NCBI GenBank assembly: GCA_027484055.1
Contig: JAIXQH010000010.1
Coordinates: 62,001-126,000, forward strand
Length of the DNA: 64,000 nucleotides
DNA from: Verrucomicrobiaceae bacterium
GTDB taxonomy: Bacteria > Verrucomicrobiota > Verrucomicrobiia > Verrucomicrobiales > Akkermansiaceae
Direction: 5' to 3'
This document shows, piece after piece, positions 1-8,406 of the stretch. Position 1 is the stretch's first letter; each line of letters opens with the position of its first letter. The position numbers and the translations under genes were made by a program. Under the pieces are notes generated by a model that was not told the origin of the DNA, ran no database searches, and was given only the letters and a program-made list of their open reading frames with translations.

Positions 1-81
1 TGAAATCCCAATAGCTGATTGGTATTTGATTCATGTGAGACATCCTAATGAGCTTTATGAAGCGTAGCAAGTGATTTTTGC

Positions 82-112
82 AAAAAAAAACCAGCCGTTT
101 TCACGACTGGCC
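82..112 (-). terminator. Rho-independent terminator of the metK-ahcY unit
   Basis: Read on the minus strand, the hairpin CCAGTCGTGAAAACGGCTGG is followed by a run of nine T. It lies about 30 bases past the ahcY stop codon and would end the minus-strand metK-S23-ahcY transcription unit. The remaining bases 1-81 show no gene. Confidence 0.85.
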
Positions 113-141
113 TTCTGAGGGATAAAATCGCTACTTAGAAC

Positions 142-1554
142 TCAATAGCGGTATTGCTCGCCCTTAAACGGACCTTCGACGGGGACGTTGATGTAGTCTG
201 CTTGCTCCTTTGTGAGGGTCGTGAGCTTGGCCCCGACTTTGGCGAGGTGGAGACGGGCGACTTCTTCGTCGAGGTGCTTTGGCAGCACGGTGACTTGGCC
301 CGGCTTGTTGGTGTCGCGGTTTTTCCAGAGGTCGATCTGCGCGAGCACTTGGTTGGTGAAGCTGCTGGACATCACATAACTTGGGTGGCCGGTGCCGCAG
401 CCGAGGTTCACCAGGCGGCCTTCGGCGAGCATGTAGATGCTGTTGCCGGTGGGGAAGGTGTACTTGTCCACCTGTGCCTTGATGTTGGTGCGGATGACGC
501 CAGGAGCTTCGTTGAGCTTGTCGATCTGGATTTCATTGTCGAAGTGACCGATGTTACAAACGATGGCTTGGTCACGCATCTTCTCCATGTGCTCGAGGCG
601 GATGATGTCGAAGTTTCCAGTGGTGGTGACGTAGATGTCACCCCAGCCGAGGGTGTCTTCGAGGGTGAGGACGCGGAAGCCTTCCATGGCAGCTTGTAGG
701 GCGCAGATCGGATCGACTTCGGTGACGACGACTTGGGCACCTTGGCCGCGAAGGGCTTGGGCACAGCCTTTTCCGACATCGCCATAGCCGCAGACGACGC
801 CGACCTTGCCGGAGATCATCACGTCGGTGGCGCGCTTGATGCCGTCCACCAGTGACTCGCGGCAACCGTAGAGGTTGTCGAACTTGGACTTGGTGACGGA
901 GTCGTTCACGTTGATGGCAGGGACGAGCAGTGTGCCAGCCTTGGCCATTTGATAGAGACGATGCACACCGGTGGTGGTCTCTTCGGAGACGCCCTTCCAG
1001 TCCTTCACGATTTTCGCGAAGATACCGGGCTGTTTCGCATGGACGTCCTTGAGCAGGTCTTTGATCACCTGTTCCTCGTGGTTGCCGGACGGGGTGTTGA
1101 CCCAGTCGGAACCATTCTCCAGCTCGAAGCCTTTGTGAATGAGGAGGGTCGCGTCGCCGCCGTCATCGACGATGAGCTGAGGTCCAAGACCCTCTGGATT
1201 GACGAGGGCCTTCCAAGTGCACCACCAATACTCTTCAAGGGTTTCACCTTTCCAAGCGTAAACCGGGATTTCACGAGCGGCGATGGCGGCTGCAGCGTGG
1301 TCTTGGGTGGAGAAAATGTTGCAGCTGACCCAGCGGACTTCTGCGCCGAGATCGACGAGAGTCTCGATGAGGACGGCCGTTTGAATCGTCATGTGCAACG
1401 AGCCCATGATGCGAACGCCTTGGAGCGGCTTTTCGACGCCATACTTCTCACGGGTGGCCATGAGACCGGGCATTTCGTGCTCGGCGATTTCGATTTCCTT
1501 GCGACCGAAGTCGGCGAGGCCGAGGTCTCTTACTTTAAAGTCTGTGAAGCTCAT
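142..1554 (-). CDS. ahcY: Adenosylhomocysteinase (SAH hydrolase)
   Basis: A 470-residue enzyme that splits S-adenosylhomocysteine to adenosine and homocysteine with a tightly bound NAD; cytosolic, methyl-cycle recycling. The NAD-binding Rossmann motif [10 protein letters not shown] and the typical [10 protein letters not shown] segment are present, and the protein ends in the family-typical KxxxYRY-like tail (GEQYRY). The open frame extends 23 codons further upstream, but that extension is low-complexity and lies in the repeat-bearing spacer, so I place the start at [10 protein letters not shown]. It is downstream of metK on the same strand, separated by an S23-type gene, and a strong terminator follows. 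A SahR-like regulator gene diverges from metK, so co-regulation by SAH is plausible. Length and motifs are normal for the family. Confidence 0.97.
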   Translation of the reverse strand: MSFTDFKVRDLGLADFGRKEIEIAEHEMPGLMATREKYGVEKPLQGVRIMGSLHMTIQTAVLIETLVDLGAEVRWVSCNIFSTQDHAAAAIAAREIPVYAWKGETLEEYWWCTWKALVNPEGLGPQLIVDDGGDATLLIHKGFELENGSDWVNTPSGNHEEQVIKDLLKDVHAKQPGIFAKIVKDWKGVSEETTTGVHRLYQMAKAGTLLVPAINVNDSVTKSKFDNLYGCRESLVDGIKRATDVMISGKVGVVCGYGDVGKGCAQALRGQGAQVVVTEVDPICALQAAMEGFRVLTLEDTLGWGDIYVTTTGNFDIIRLEHMEKMRDQAIVCNIGHFDNEIQIDKLNEAPGVIRTNIKAQVDKYTFPTGNSIYMLAEGRLVNLGCGTGHPSYVMSSSFTNQVLAQIDLWKNRDTNKPGQVTVLPKHLDEEVARLHLAKVGAKLTTLTKEQADYINVPVEGPFKGEQYRY

Positions 1555-1599
1555 GATAGGTGGTTTCTTTGTTTGATTTTGATGGTGAGATTTAGATGC

Positions 1600-1626
1600 A
1601 AGACTCGAAGACTCAAGACACAAGAG
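1600..1626. repeat. AAGACNN heptamer direct repeats, left flank of S23 gene
   Basis: On the plus strand three AAGAC cores occur at 7-8 base spacing (AAGACTCG, AAGACTC, AAGACAC) followed by a degenerate AAGAG. They are inverted relative to the GTCTTNN run on the other side of the neighbouring S23 gene. Confidence 0.7.
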
Positions 1627-1632
1627 GAAGAA

Positions 1633-2019
1633 CTAGAAGAAGAGAGATAGGAGGGAGTTGATGATGCCGCTTCCGCCGATGCGTTTGCGAAGTCCCTCGA
1701 TCATTGATGAGATTTCTTTGGCTTCTTGGATCAGAGGGTTCGCTGCCTCGGGCGAAAAGATACCAGCTCTCACTCCGATGTAGAGTTGGGTCCGAAGTTC
1801 GCCAGCGGAGCCCTTTGCGATAGCCAAGAACCTGCGAAACTCCCTGTCGCTCTCGCGCTCGGCTCCCTCGGCGATGTTGGAAGGAACCGAGATGCAACAA
1901 CGCGCCATCTGATCTCTCAATGCGTAGAGTTTGATGCCATCCACCAATTCAAGGATAGAAACTGCCAAGCGCGAACCACGCTTCCAAACTTCTAGTTCCT
2001 CGAATTGATGCAATGACAT
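1633..2019 (-). CDS. Four-helix-bundle protein (S23/IVP family)
   Basis: A 128-residue protein of the four-helix-bundle family first known from 23S rRNA intervening sequences; related folds include the bAvd accessory proteins of diversity-generating retroelements. The family signature is clear: an N-terminal FEELEVWKRG, then SVPSNIAEGAER near residue 50 and FRRFLAIAKGSAGELRTQL. No biochemical role is established for most members. It sits between metK and ahcY on the same strand, with short heptamer arrays in inverted orientation on both sides (1600-1626 and 2022-2055). This looks like a cassette inserted into a methyl-cycle operon. The start at MSLHQFEELE is the only good one. Confident for the family, no function assigned. 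Confidence 0.9.
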   Translation of the reverse strand: MSLHQFEELEVWKRGSRLAVSILELVDGIKLYALRDQMARCCISVPSNIAEGAERESDREFRRFLAIAKGSAGELRTQLYIGVRAGIFSPEAANPLIQEAKEISSMIEGLRKRIGGSGIINSLLSLFF

Positions 2020-2021
2020 CT

Positions 2022-2055
2022 TGTCTTAAGTCTTACGTCTTGTTGTCTTCCGTCT
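2022..2055. repeat. GTCTTNN heptamer direct repeats, right flank of S23 gene
   Basis: On the plus strand GTCTT recurs at 7-8 base spacing (GTCTTAA, GTCTTAC, GTCTTGTT, GTCTTCC, then GTCTAAG). It is immediately upstream of the S23 start codon and is the reverse complement pattern of the AAGACNN run on the other side. Confidence 0.75.
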
Positions 2056-2062
2056 AAGCCGA

Positions 2063-3277
2063 TTAGCCAATCGCCTTGAGAAGAGCGGTGACCTTGTCGG
2101 TGGTTTCCCAAGTGAGATCCTCGTCGGTTTTACCGAAATGTCCGTAGTTGGTGGACTTCGAGTAAATCGGGCGGAGGAGGTTGAGTTGCTTGACGATATC
2201 GGCAGGCTTGAAGGAGAAAACTGCGAGGATGGCGGCGAGGATGTCGGCGTCTGGCTTGGTGCCGGTGCCGAAGGTGTCCACGTGGACGCTCACTGGCAGT
2301 GGGTGACCGATGGCGTAGGCAAACTGGACTTCGCAGCGGGAAGCGAGGCCGGCGGCGACGACATTTTTCGCAACCCAGCGGCCCATGTAGGCAGCGGAGC
2401 GGTCAACCTTGGATGGGTCCTTGCCGGAGAAAGCACCGCCGCCGTGACGGCCCATGCCGCCGTAAGTATCGACGATGATTTTCCGCCCGGTGAGGCCGGA
2501 GTCGCCTTGAGGGCCGCCGATGACAAACTTACCGGTCGGATTGATCAGATACTCGGTGTCCTTGGTGAGCATTTCCTTAGGCAGGACTTTCTTGATGACT
2601 TGCTCGATGCAGAATTTTTCGATTTCGGCATGCTCGACGTCAGCAGCGTGCTGGGTGGAGATGACCACGTTGACGATGCGGGTCGGCTTATTGTCGACGT
2701 ATTCCACGGAAACTTGTGATTTGGCGTCAGGGCGGAGCCATTTCGCGACCTTACCGGCTTTGCGGATGCGGGTGAGCTCACGGCCAAGGCGGTGGGCGAA
2801 CATGACCGGTGCAGGCATGAGCTCCGGCGTCTCATCACAGGCATAGCCGAACATGATTCCTTGGTCACCAGCGCCTTGTTCCTTGTGCTTTTTCCCTTCT
2901 GCGGCAGCGGCATCCACGCCTTGGGCGATGTCTGGGCTTTGCGCGGTGAGGTAGTTGTTGATGAAAAGGGTGTCGGCGTGGAAGACGTCGTCGGAATTGG
3001 TGTAGCCGATGCCACGAACGGCATCGCGGATGACCTTGCCGATGTTGATCACTTCGTCGAGCGGCTTGGTAGTGCCTTTCTTTTTGTTTTGAAGGGACGG
3101 AATGGTGATTTCACCACCGACCACGACGATGTTGCTCTTTACGAAGGTCTCGCAAGCCACGCGGCTCTTCGGATCGAGGGTGAGGCAGGCATCGAGAATG
3201 GCATCGGAAATGGTGTCTGCCACTTTGTCTGGATGACCTTCGCCGACGGATTCTGAGGAAAAAATGTAGGTGCTCAT
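2063..3277 (-). CDS. metK: S-adenosylmethionine synthetase
   Basis: A 404-residue enzyme making SAM from methionine and ATP. It contains the hallmark [10 protein letters not shown] at the N-terminus (methionine/ATP binding), [12 protein letters not shown], and the glycine-rich loop [15 protein letters not shown]. The start at [14 protein letters not shown] is chosen because the family begins there; the open frame runs 26 codons further into the divergent promoter region. It is the first gene of a minus-strand set with the S23 gene and ahcY. The gene diverges from an ArsR-methyltransferase fusion, and a short inverted repeat lies between the two starts, so metK is likely under that regulator. 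Length and motifs are standard. Confidence 0.97.
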   Translation of the reverse strand: MSTYIFSSESVGEGHPDKVADTISDAILDACLTLDPKSRVACETFVKSNIVVVGGEITIPSLQNKKKGTTKPLDEVINIGKVIRDAVRGIGYTNSDDVFHADTLFINNYLTAQSPDIAQGVDAAAAEGKKHKEQGAGDQGIMFGYACDETPELMPAPVMFAHRLGRELTRIRKAGKVAKWLRPDAKSQVSVEYVDNKPTRIVNVVISTQHAADVEHAEIEKFCIEQVIKKVLPKEMLTKDTEYLINPTGKFVIGGPQGDSGLTGRKIIVDTYGGMGRHGGGAFSGKDPSKVDRSAAYMGRWVAKNVVAAGLASRCEVQFAYAIGHPLPVSVHVDTFGTGTKPDADILAAILAVFSFKPADIVKQLNLLRPIYSKSTNYGHFGKTDEDLTWETTDKVTALLKAIG

Positions 3278-3292
3278 GTGCTTTTTTATTTT

Positions 3293-3314
3293 CGTATCGT
3301 CAAATCGTGATGCG
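3293..3314. promoter_or_regulatory. Inverted repeat, candidate operator between metK and the ArsR-like gene
   Basis: The sequence CGTATC-N10-GATGCG is an imperfect dyad with five of six positions paired. It lies 16 bases upstream of the metK start and about 20 bases upstream of the divergent regulator's start. Position and symmetry suit an ArsR-family dimer site. The assignment is an inference from position, not a match to a known consensus. Confidence 0.35.
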
Positions 3315-3333
3315 TAGATGTATTGTGCCGCCC

Positions 3334-4254
3334 ATGGCGTCAATGCTGAAATCACTCAAGCTTCTATCTGATCCCACGCGTTTGCGGATTTTGATGCTCT
3401 TGGAGGCAGAAGCGCTGTCAGTGGCGGAGTTGCAGGAGATCTTGGGCATGGGCCAAAGCAGGATTTCCACGCAGCTTTCCCAGCTGAAGCTCGAAGGGTT
3501 AGTCGGTGACGAGCGGAGTGGGAAAAACAACATTTACACCTGCACAGCAGCTGCGGACCTCATGGAAGTCGCCCGTCTGGCGGCGGCAGAAGTGGCGGAA
3601 GTGATCGAGGACGAAGTCGCGCTGAAGCATGTATTAAAGAAACGTAAAGATCGCTCACGTGCCTATTTTGACGAGTTGGCAGGGAAATTTGGTAAGGACT
3701 ACGTGCCGGGTCGTTCCTGGAAGGCGCTCGCTGAAGCACTTATTAAGGTACTGAATTACCGAGTCGTGGCAGACCTTGGAGCGGGTGAGGGGACTTTGGC
3801 TCAGCTGCTCGCTCAGCGGGCGGAGAAAGTGATCGCCGTGGACCTCTCGCCAAAAATGGTCGAGTTCGGGCAAAATCTGGCCGTTCAAAATGGACTCACC
3901 AATTTAGAATACCGGATCGGAGACATCGAGGCTCCTCCGATCGAGCGGGAGAGTCTCGACTTGGCGATCCTGAGTCAGGCACTTCATCATGCCGAGCGTC
4001 CGCAGCGTGCGCTGGATGCGGCCTATCACCTCCTGAAGCCCGGGGGACGTTTGATCGTCTTGGATTTATTACAGCATCATTTCGAAGAGGCACGCGAACT
4101 CTATGCCGACCGTTGGCTTGGATTTTCTGAGAGCGACTTGGCGGGGATGCTGGCGCAAGCTGGCTTCACGGAGTTAGAAGTCGTCGTGGCCGATCGGGAG
4201 GTGATGGCGCCGAAGTTCCAAACGTTACTGGGGATCGGCGTGAGGCCGGAATAG
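3334..4254 (+). CDS. ArsR-family regulator fused to a SAM-dependent methyltransferase domain (SahR-like)
   Basis: A 306-residue protein. Residues 1-85 form an ArsR winged helix ([20 protein letters not shown], then [20 protein letters not shown] at the recognition helix). Residues ~120-300 form a class I methyltransferase with motif [17 protein letters not shown], the acidic IAVDLSP strand end, and [23 protein letters not shown]. Proteobacterial SahR regulators have this same fusion; they sense SAH and repress methionine-cycle genes such as ahcY and metK. Here the gene diverges from metK with ahcY downstream, so the same job is likely. No cysteine metal site of classical ArsR is evident. GTG and ATG codons upstream of 3334 exist but would overlap the candidate operator; ATG 3343 is an alternative start. 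Confidence 0.85.
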   Translation: MASMLKSLKLLSDPTRLRILMLLEAEALSVAELQEILGMGQSRISTQLSQLKLEGLVGDERSGKNNIYTCTAAADLMEVARLAAAEVAEVIEDEVALKHVLKKRKDRSRAYFDELAGKFGKDYVPGRSWKALAEALIKVLNYRVVADLGAGEGTLAQLLAQRAEKVIAVDLSPKMVEFGQNLAVQNGLTNLEYRIGDIEAPPIERESLDLAILSQALHHAERPQRALDAAYHLLKPGGRLIVLDLLQHHFEEARELYADRWLGFSESDLAGMLAQAGFTELEVVVADREVMAPKFQTLLGIGVRPE

Positions 4255-4324
4255 CCGTCGCTGGTGGGGAAAATTCTTGGAATTGTCCGTTGCCAGCTGG
4301 GTATTTCGGGGGTATTCAGCGGGC

Positions 4325-4753
4325 ATGTCTATCGTAGCTGAAGAATCTGCCGTGATTGAGAAAACCAAAGAGCTGTGCGCGCAAATCGCGACAGATCCTT
4401 CATTTCTCAGTCTTCAAGCGAGTGTCGAGCGTTTCCTGAACGACGATTCCGCCCGTCTGCAATACCAGAGTGTGCACGAGCGTGGCGAGGAGCTGCATCA
4501 CAAGCAGCGCGCAGGTGTGGAGCTCGGAGCGACGGAGATCCGTGAGTTCGAGGCGGCTCGCGAGGCCTTGTTTGAGAACGAAGTGGCCCGTGATTTCCTA
4601 TCGGCGCAGCGGGAGTTGGAAAATTTACAGAAGGAAATCGGTAAGTATGTCGGTGCCACAATCGAGCTGGGCCGGGTGCCTACGGCTGATGACCTTGCTG
4701 AAAAAAGCGGTGGTTGCTGCGGCGGTGGTGGTGGAGGCGGCTGCGGTTGCTGA
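4325..4753 (+). CDS. YlbF/YheA-family protein with a Cys/Gly-rich C-terminal tail
   Basis: A 142-residue helical protein of the YlbF/YmcA (DUF964) family. It has the expected long helices with a conserved FLNDDSARLQYQ and FEAAREALFENEVARDFLSA. In Bacillus, relatives form the Y-complex with YaaT that affects RNA turnover and carries iron-sulfur clusters. The last 15 residues, SGGCCGGGGGGGCGC, hold four cysteines in a glycine run and could bind metal or a cluster; this tail is not in the classical Bacillus proteins as I know them. The start at MSIVAEESAV is preferred over an upstream in-frame ATG. A bidirectional terminator follows. Function in this lineage is unknown. Confidence 0.8.
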   Translation: MSIVAEESAVIEKTKELCAQIATDPSFLSLQASVERFLNDDSARLQYQSVHERGEELHHKQRAGVELGATEIREFEAAREALFENEVARDFLSAQRELENLQKEIGKYVGATIELGRVPTADDLAEKSGGCCGGGGGGGCGC

Positions 4754-4772
4754 TAGGATTCGATTTAAACTG

Positions 4773-4806
4773 AAAAAGCCCGCCATCTAGGATGGTGGGC
4801 TTTTTT
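4773..4806. terminator. Bidirectional terminator between ylbF-like and ridA-like genes
   Basis: An 11-bp stem AGCCCGCCATC/GATGGTGGGCT with a three-base loop is flanked by A4-5 on the left and T6 on the right. It can end both the plus-strand YlbF-family gene and the minus-strand RidA gene, which converge here. Confidence 0.9.
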
Positions 4807-4827
4807 GTGAGTGCGGGGTGGCCGAAC

Positions 4828-5286
4828 TCAGCCTTCGATTTCGACGATGAGATTGATTTCCACGGCGACATTGAGCGGGAGCGCGGCGGCTCCAAGAGCG
4901 GTGCGGGAGTGCTTGCCCTTTTCCCCGAAGATTTCGACGAGCAGCTCGGAGGCTCCGTTGATGACTTGCGGGTGGCCGTAGAAGTCGGGCTGGGAGTTTA
5001 CAAAGCCGGTGAGGGAAACGATCTGCTTCACTTGGTCGAGCGAACCGATAGCGTCTTGGATGACGGCGAGGCGGTTCAGAATGATCATGCGGGCACCGGC
5101 TTGCGCTTGCTCGATGGTGACGTCGCTCGGGACCTTGCCGATGACTTTGGTGTCCCCGTCGATGGGCAGGCCGCCGGAAAGGAAGAGTAGATTTCCGCTG
5201 CGGACCCAGTTGACGTAAGCGGCGACGGGGGTAGGGACGGCGGGCAGGCTGAGGCCGAGGGCGTGAATTTTTTCGAGGATGGTCAT
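4828..5286 (-). CDS. RidA/YjgF-family protein (2-iminoacid deaminase-like)
   Basis: A 152-residue RidA-superfamily protein. The ~150-residue length and the LFLSGGLPID segment fit the longer YjgF/UK114-like subgroup. The C-terminal segment HSRTALGAAALPLNVAVEI carries the arginine that, in active RidA proteins, contacts the carboxylate of the imine substrate. Such proteins quench reactive enamine/imine intermediates released by PLP enzymes. It is 12 bases upstream of an M23 peptidase gene's stop, so the peptidase gene may be cotranscribed ahead of it. The terminator on its 3' side is shared with the convergent YlbF-like gene. Specific substrate unknown. Confidence 0.9.
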   Translation of the reverse strand: MTILEKIHALGLSLPAVPTPVAAYVNWVRSGNLLFLSGGLPIDGDTKVIGKVPSDVTIEQAQAGARMIILNRLAVIQDAIGSLDQVKQIVSLTGFVNSQPDFYGHPQVINGASELLVEIFGEKGKHSRTALGAAALPLNVAVEINLIVEIEG

Positions 5287-5298
5287 GTGGAGGTGGGA

Positions 5299-6324
5299 TT
5301 ATGGGGTGATGGGGAAATCGTCAGTCAAGAGGGCAACGAGTTGTTTGCCGGAGTTAGTGAGGGTGGCTTTATTGCCTTCACCCGTGACGAGCCCTCGGGT
5401 GAGGTAGCTGTGAGGGATGGTGGACGGGCGGATGGAGGTGACCGTAGCGGAGCTGACCGTGCGGGTGCTAGGATTGAAAGCAAGCGGTTGGCCTGTGGCA
5501 CTGAAGCTGATTTCCCAGGCGGGAGCATTTTCGAGCGGGCTCTGGGTGAGCCATGGGTAGCGTTTTAAGAAATCTGGCACGCCGTGAGAGGGGAGTGTGA
5601 CCTTGAAATACACGGGCGTGGAAGCGACGAATTGACTGAATTGGAGCTCGGGGTTGGCCTTATGGGCGATGAAGAATCGCGCGACGTCGGTGCCGGATAG
5701 GTTCATGCCGTTGAAGATGCCGTGGTAGTTGGTGCTGCCACCGAATTTTTTATGCCAATCCTCGTAGCGGGTGCTCATGAGGAGGCCGAGTTCCAGATGG
5801 CAGTGAGCGCGGGTCCGATCAATGCCAGCGCCGGTGTATCCCATTTTCCCAAGCACCGTACCGGGCACCACCGGATTGCCGATTTTACACGAAATATCGG
5901 CCAAGTGGGCATAAAGCGAATAGACGGAGGTGTTCTCCCAGCGGTGCTCGATGACGACGTATTTCCCGTAGTTACTGCGCCCAGCGATGAGGCTGGTGTG
6001 CACGACGCGACCCGCAGCGATGCTCGTCACGAGGTCGATGGGATTGTAGGCGGTGTCGCGCCGCAGCGGGGAAATGTCGATGCCTTCGTGGAACTTGGTG
6101 CAGTGAGTCTCGCCTTGGATGCGGACCATATTGCGGACGAGGCCGTAGGAACCTGCTTCCCAAGGCTTGCTCGTTTGTCCCTCGAAGGTCCGATCTACAT
6201 ACATGTAGAATTTGTCGAACTCCCCGGTGAAGAGGTTTTGATTTTCAGTGGGTAAGCGAATTTCAAGCGGCGTGGCTTGTGCCATGGCAAGCAGGCCGAG
6301 AAGCAGGGCAGAGATACGAAACAT
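5299..6324 (-). CDS. M23-family (LytM-type) metallopeptidase, secreted
   Basis: A 341-residue protein with an N-terminal signal peptide (MFRISALLLGLLAMAQA). The M23 core spans residues ~60-190, with zinc ligands in CTKFHEGIDI (HxxxD) and AHCHLELGL (HxH). Such enzymes cut peptide cross-bridges of peptidoglycan, or act as LytM regulators when ligands are lost; here the ligands are present, so activity is expected in the periplasm. The C-terminal ~140 residues have no domain I recognise. It lies in a minus-strand run between a small secreted protein (13-base gap) and the RidA gene (12-base gap). Confidence 0.88.
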   Translation of the reverse strand: MFRISALLLGLLAMAQATPLEIRLPTENQNLFTGEFDKFYMYVDRTFEGQTSKPWEAGSYGLVRNMVRIQGETHCTKFHEGIDISPLRRDTAYNPIDLVTSIAAGRVVHTSLIAGRSNYGKYVVIEHRWENTSVYSLYAHLADISCKIGNPVVPGTVLGKMGYTGAGIDRTRAHCHLELGLLMSTRYEDWHKKFGGSTNYHGIFNGMNLSGTDVARFFIAHKANPELQFSQFVASTPVYFKVTLPSHGVPDFLKRYPWLTQSPLENAPAWEISFSATGQPLAFNPSTRTVSSATVTSIRPSTIPHSYLTRGLVTGEGNKATLTNSGKQLVALLTDDFPITP

Positions 6325-6337
6325 CAGTGGAGAAAAT

Positions 6338-6829
6338 CTATTTTTTCTTCTTTTTTCCCTCTTCGCCGATGCGTGGCAGCTCTTCGTCGAATATCGCGAT
6401 GTCAGCCAGTGTGACGCCTTTCCAGATCACCAGGACCCCGTCGGTCACTTGTTTATCGATGAGCACCCCATCCACCACGCGGCCGTTGATCTGGGCGAGC
6501 AGCCATTTTCCCTGATTGAGATTGGTCAGGGCGTCTAGGCGATTTGATGCGTTGCCTTTCAACTTCAGCAGCAGGCCGTAGTCCCCCCCGAATTCGGATG
6601 GAAATGGGCTGAATGACACCACATCCTTGGTAATGAAGTCGGGTGAGCGGCGGAAATAGCGAGTCTGGCCGTTGGTCATTTGAGGGAAAATCATTTTTGG
6701 ATTATCCGAGGCTTCGGTCTGCATGTGGAAGGAGACGGAGGCTTTGTTTTCCTTTTTGCCACCAGCGAATGCGGTGCCGATTAGGCACAAGGCACTGAGG
6801 ATGATCAGCCATGCGATGGGTTTCTTCAT
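6338..6829 (-). CDS. Small secreted protein resembling the SecD P1 head subdomain
   Basis: A 163-residue protein with a signal peptide (MKKPIAWLIILSALCLIGTAF-like) and a poly-Lys C-terminus. Residues ~95-155 read LTNLNQGKWLLAQINGRVVD, then DKQVTDGVLVIWKG and LADIAIF. This resembles the P1 head pattern of SecD (N-x-GK-xLAixlDG-xVxxxPxi-x-IxxG-xvIxG-xT). SecD P1 interacts with translocating proteins, but this gene has no membrane domain, so a role in export is only a guess. First gene of a minus-strand set with the M23 peptidase and RidA genes, divergent from obgE. Otherwise unrecognised. Confidence 0.6.
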   Translation of the reverse strand: MKKPIAWLIILSALCLIGTAFAGGKKENKASVSFHMQTEASDNPKMIFPQMTNGQTRYFRRSPDFITKDVVSFSPFPSEFGGDYGLLLKLKGNASNRLDALTNLNQGKWLLAQINGRVVDGVLIDKQVTDGVLVIWKGVTLADIAIFDEELPRIGEEGKKKKK

Positions 6830-6949
6830 GCCCGGATTGAATCACATCTAGACCCCTGAGGAAGGAAAAATACGGGGTAAACTGGCGCAAATGCCGATGC
6901 TTTTTAGCATTGCCGTTGACCCGGGTTCTGTGGCTAGCGAGTCTCATCC

Positions 6950-8002
6950 ATGTTTATTGATCACATCCGCATCTTCGGAAAAGCTGGCGACGGCGGAAAT
7001 GGCGTTGTCTCTTGGCGGCGCGAAAAATTTGTGCCCCGCGGTGGACCCGACGGTGGAGACGGCGGCGCTGGTGGCGACATCATCCTCGTCGTGGATGCTT
7101 CTACGGATAATCTCAGAGCTTATCACTACGACCCGAAACTCATCGCCGAGGACGGGAAAAACGGCGCAGGTGGACGGAAAACCGGCAAGAGTGGCAAGCG
7201 CGTCATTGGTAAAGTCCCGCCCGGCACGGTGGTGTATCGCTCCAATGCCGTGACGGTCCAAGAGGCGGTCGAATTCGAGCGCAGCGATGAAGGCATCGAC
7301 CTCGAACCCATCGCCGACCTCACGGAAATCGGCCAGGAATTCGTGCTCTGCAAGGGCGGCGAGCCGGGTGCAGGAAACTGGAATTTTAAAACCGCGACGA
7401 ACCGCACCCCCGTGGAGCACACGTTGGGCACTCCTGGTGAGCAGTCTGTCTTCTACTTAGAGCTCCGCCGTATCGCGGACGCAGGGCTCGTTGGTTTCCC
7501 GAATGCGGGGAAATCCACTCTCCTCGGTCAGCTTTCCCACGCCAAGCCTAAGGTGGCCTCTTACCCATTCACCACGCTCCAGCCCGTCGTCGGCGTCGTG
7601 GAGTTTCCGAGTTATCGGCGCTGCACGATCGCGGACATCCCGGGATTGATCGAAGGGGCTCATGAAAACAGAGGGCTCGGGCACGAGTTTCTGCGTCACA
7701 TCACGCGCTGCCGGGTGCTGCTATTCGTCATCGACATGGCGGGTAGTGAAGGCCGCGATCCAATTTCAGACTTGGAGATCCTTCGGCGTGAAATTAAAGA
7801 ATACGACGATGAACTGGCACGCTTCCCTTGGAAAATCATCGCCAACAAGATGGATCTCGAGGGAGCAGCTGAAAATCTCGAAAACTTCCGCAGCCGATTC
7901 CCTAAAATCGACATCATCCCCATTTCTGCCGACACTGGACTTGGGCTCGACGATCTGAAGCAAGTGCTCGACAACGAAATCGGCCACCGCAGCGACAAAT
8001 AA
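6950..8002 (+). CDS. obgE: Obg-family GTPase (CgtA)
   Basis: A 350-residue GTPase involved in 50S ribosome assembly and stress control. Residues 1-158 form the glycine-rich Obg fold (GDGGNGVVSWRREKFVPRGG and GGDGGAGGDII). The G domain follows, with G1 GFPNAGKST, G3 DIPGLIEGAHENRGLGHEFL and G4 NKMD. The protein stops after the G domain without the C-terminal OCT domain found in some Gram-positives, which is normal for many phyla. No Shine-Dalgarno sequence is visible before the ATG. A gamma-glutamylcyclotransferase-like gene follows 8 bases downstream, suggesting cotranscription. Confidence 0.97.
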   Translation: MFIDHIRIFGKAGDGGNGVVSWRREKFVPRGGPDGGDGGAGGDIILVVDASTDNLRAYHYDPKLIAEDGKNGAGGRKTGKSGKRVIGKVPPGTVVYRSNAVTVQEAVEFERSDEGIDLEPIADLTEIGQEFVLCKGGEPGAGNWNFKTATNRTPVEHTLGTPGEQSVFYLELRRIADAGLVGFPNAGKSTLLGQLSHAKPKVASYPFTTLQPVVGVVEFPSYRRCTIADIPGLIEGAHENRGLGHEFLRHITRCRVLLFVIDMAGSEGRDPISDLEILRREIKEYDDELARFPWKIIANKMDLEGAAENLENFRSRFPKIDIIPISADTGLGLDDLKQVLDNEIGHRSDK

Positions 8003-8010
8003 ACCGCCCA

Positions 8011-8400
8011 ATGCACTCCAGCCCTGAAGTCGTCTTTGTCTATGGAACCCTCCGGCGCGGCGGCTCCAATCATTTCCGGATGGCCGGGGCCGAGTTCATT
8101 TCCTCCGGCACCATCATGGGCAGGATGTATCGGATCGACTGGTATCCAGGCCTTGTTCTCGATCCCACGGGCGATGAAATCCATGGCGAGGCCTACGCGG
8201 TCTGGCCGCAGCAGCTCGCTGCGCTAGACGCCTTCGAGGGGCTTTCAGCCGGGGAGATCGAGGGTAGTGAATACCGCCGTGTCCAAACGACGGTCGTCCA
8301 AAAAGATAGCCAAACGCTTGCCGCCTGGGTCTGGGAATGGCTCGGGGCCACCGAAGAATCTCAACGGATTTCGGATGGAGATTGGCTGAAAAATGAATGA
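8011..8400 (+). CDS. Gamma-glutamylcyclotransferase-like (GGCT/AIG2-like) protein
   Basis: A 129-residue protein of the AIG2/GGCT fold. The substrate-binding loop VFVYGTLRRGGSNH is diagnostic, and LDAFEGL followed by YRRVQTTV matches the conserved second half with the catalytic glutamate region. Family members make 5-oxoproline from gamma-glutamyl groups, or act as gamma-glutamylamine cyclotransferases or repair enzymes; the exact substrate cannot be told. Lies 8 bases after obgE and 6 bases before a small unknown gene. Confidence 0.88.
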   Translation: MHSSPEVVFVYGTLRRGGSNHFRMAGAEFISSGTIMGRMYRIDWYPGLVLDPTGDEIHGEAYAVWPQQLAALDAFEGLSAGEIEGSEYRRVQTTVVQKDSQTLAAWVWEWLGATEESQRISDGDWLKNE

Positions 8401-8406
8401 ATCTGG

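Noticed and set aside
1555-1632. SAH riboswitch upstream of ahcY
   Set aside because: The spacer is short, AT-rich and filled with heptamer repeats; no compact pseudoknot-like fold was seen.
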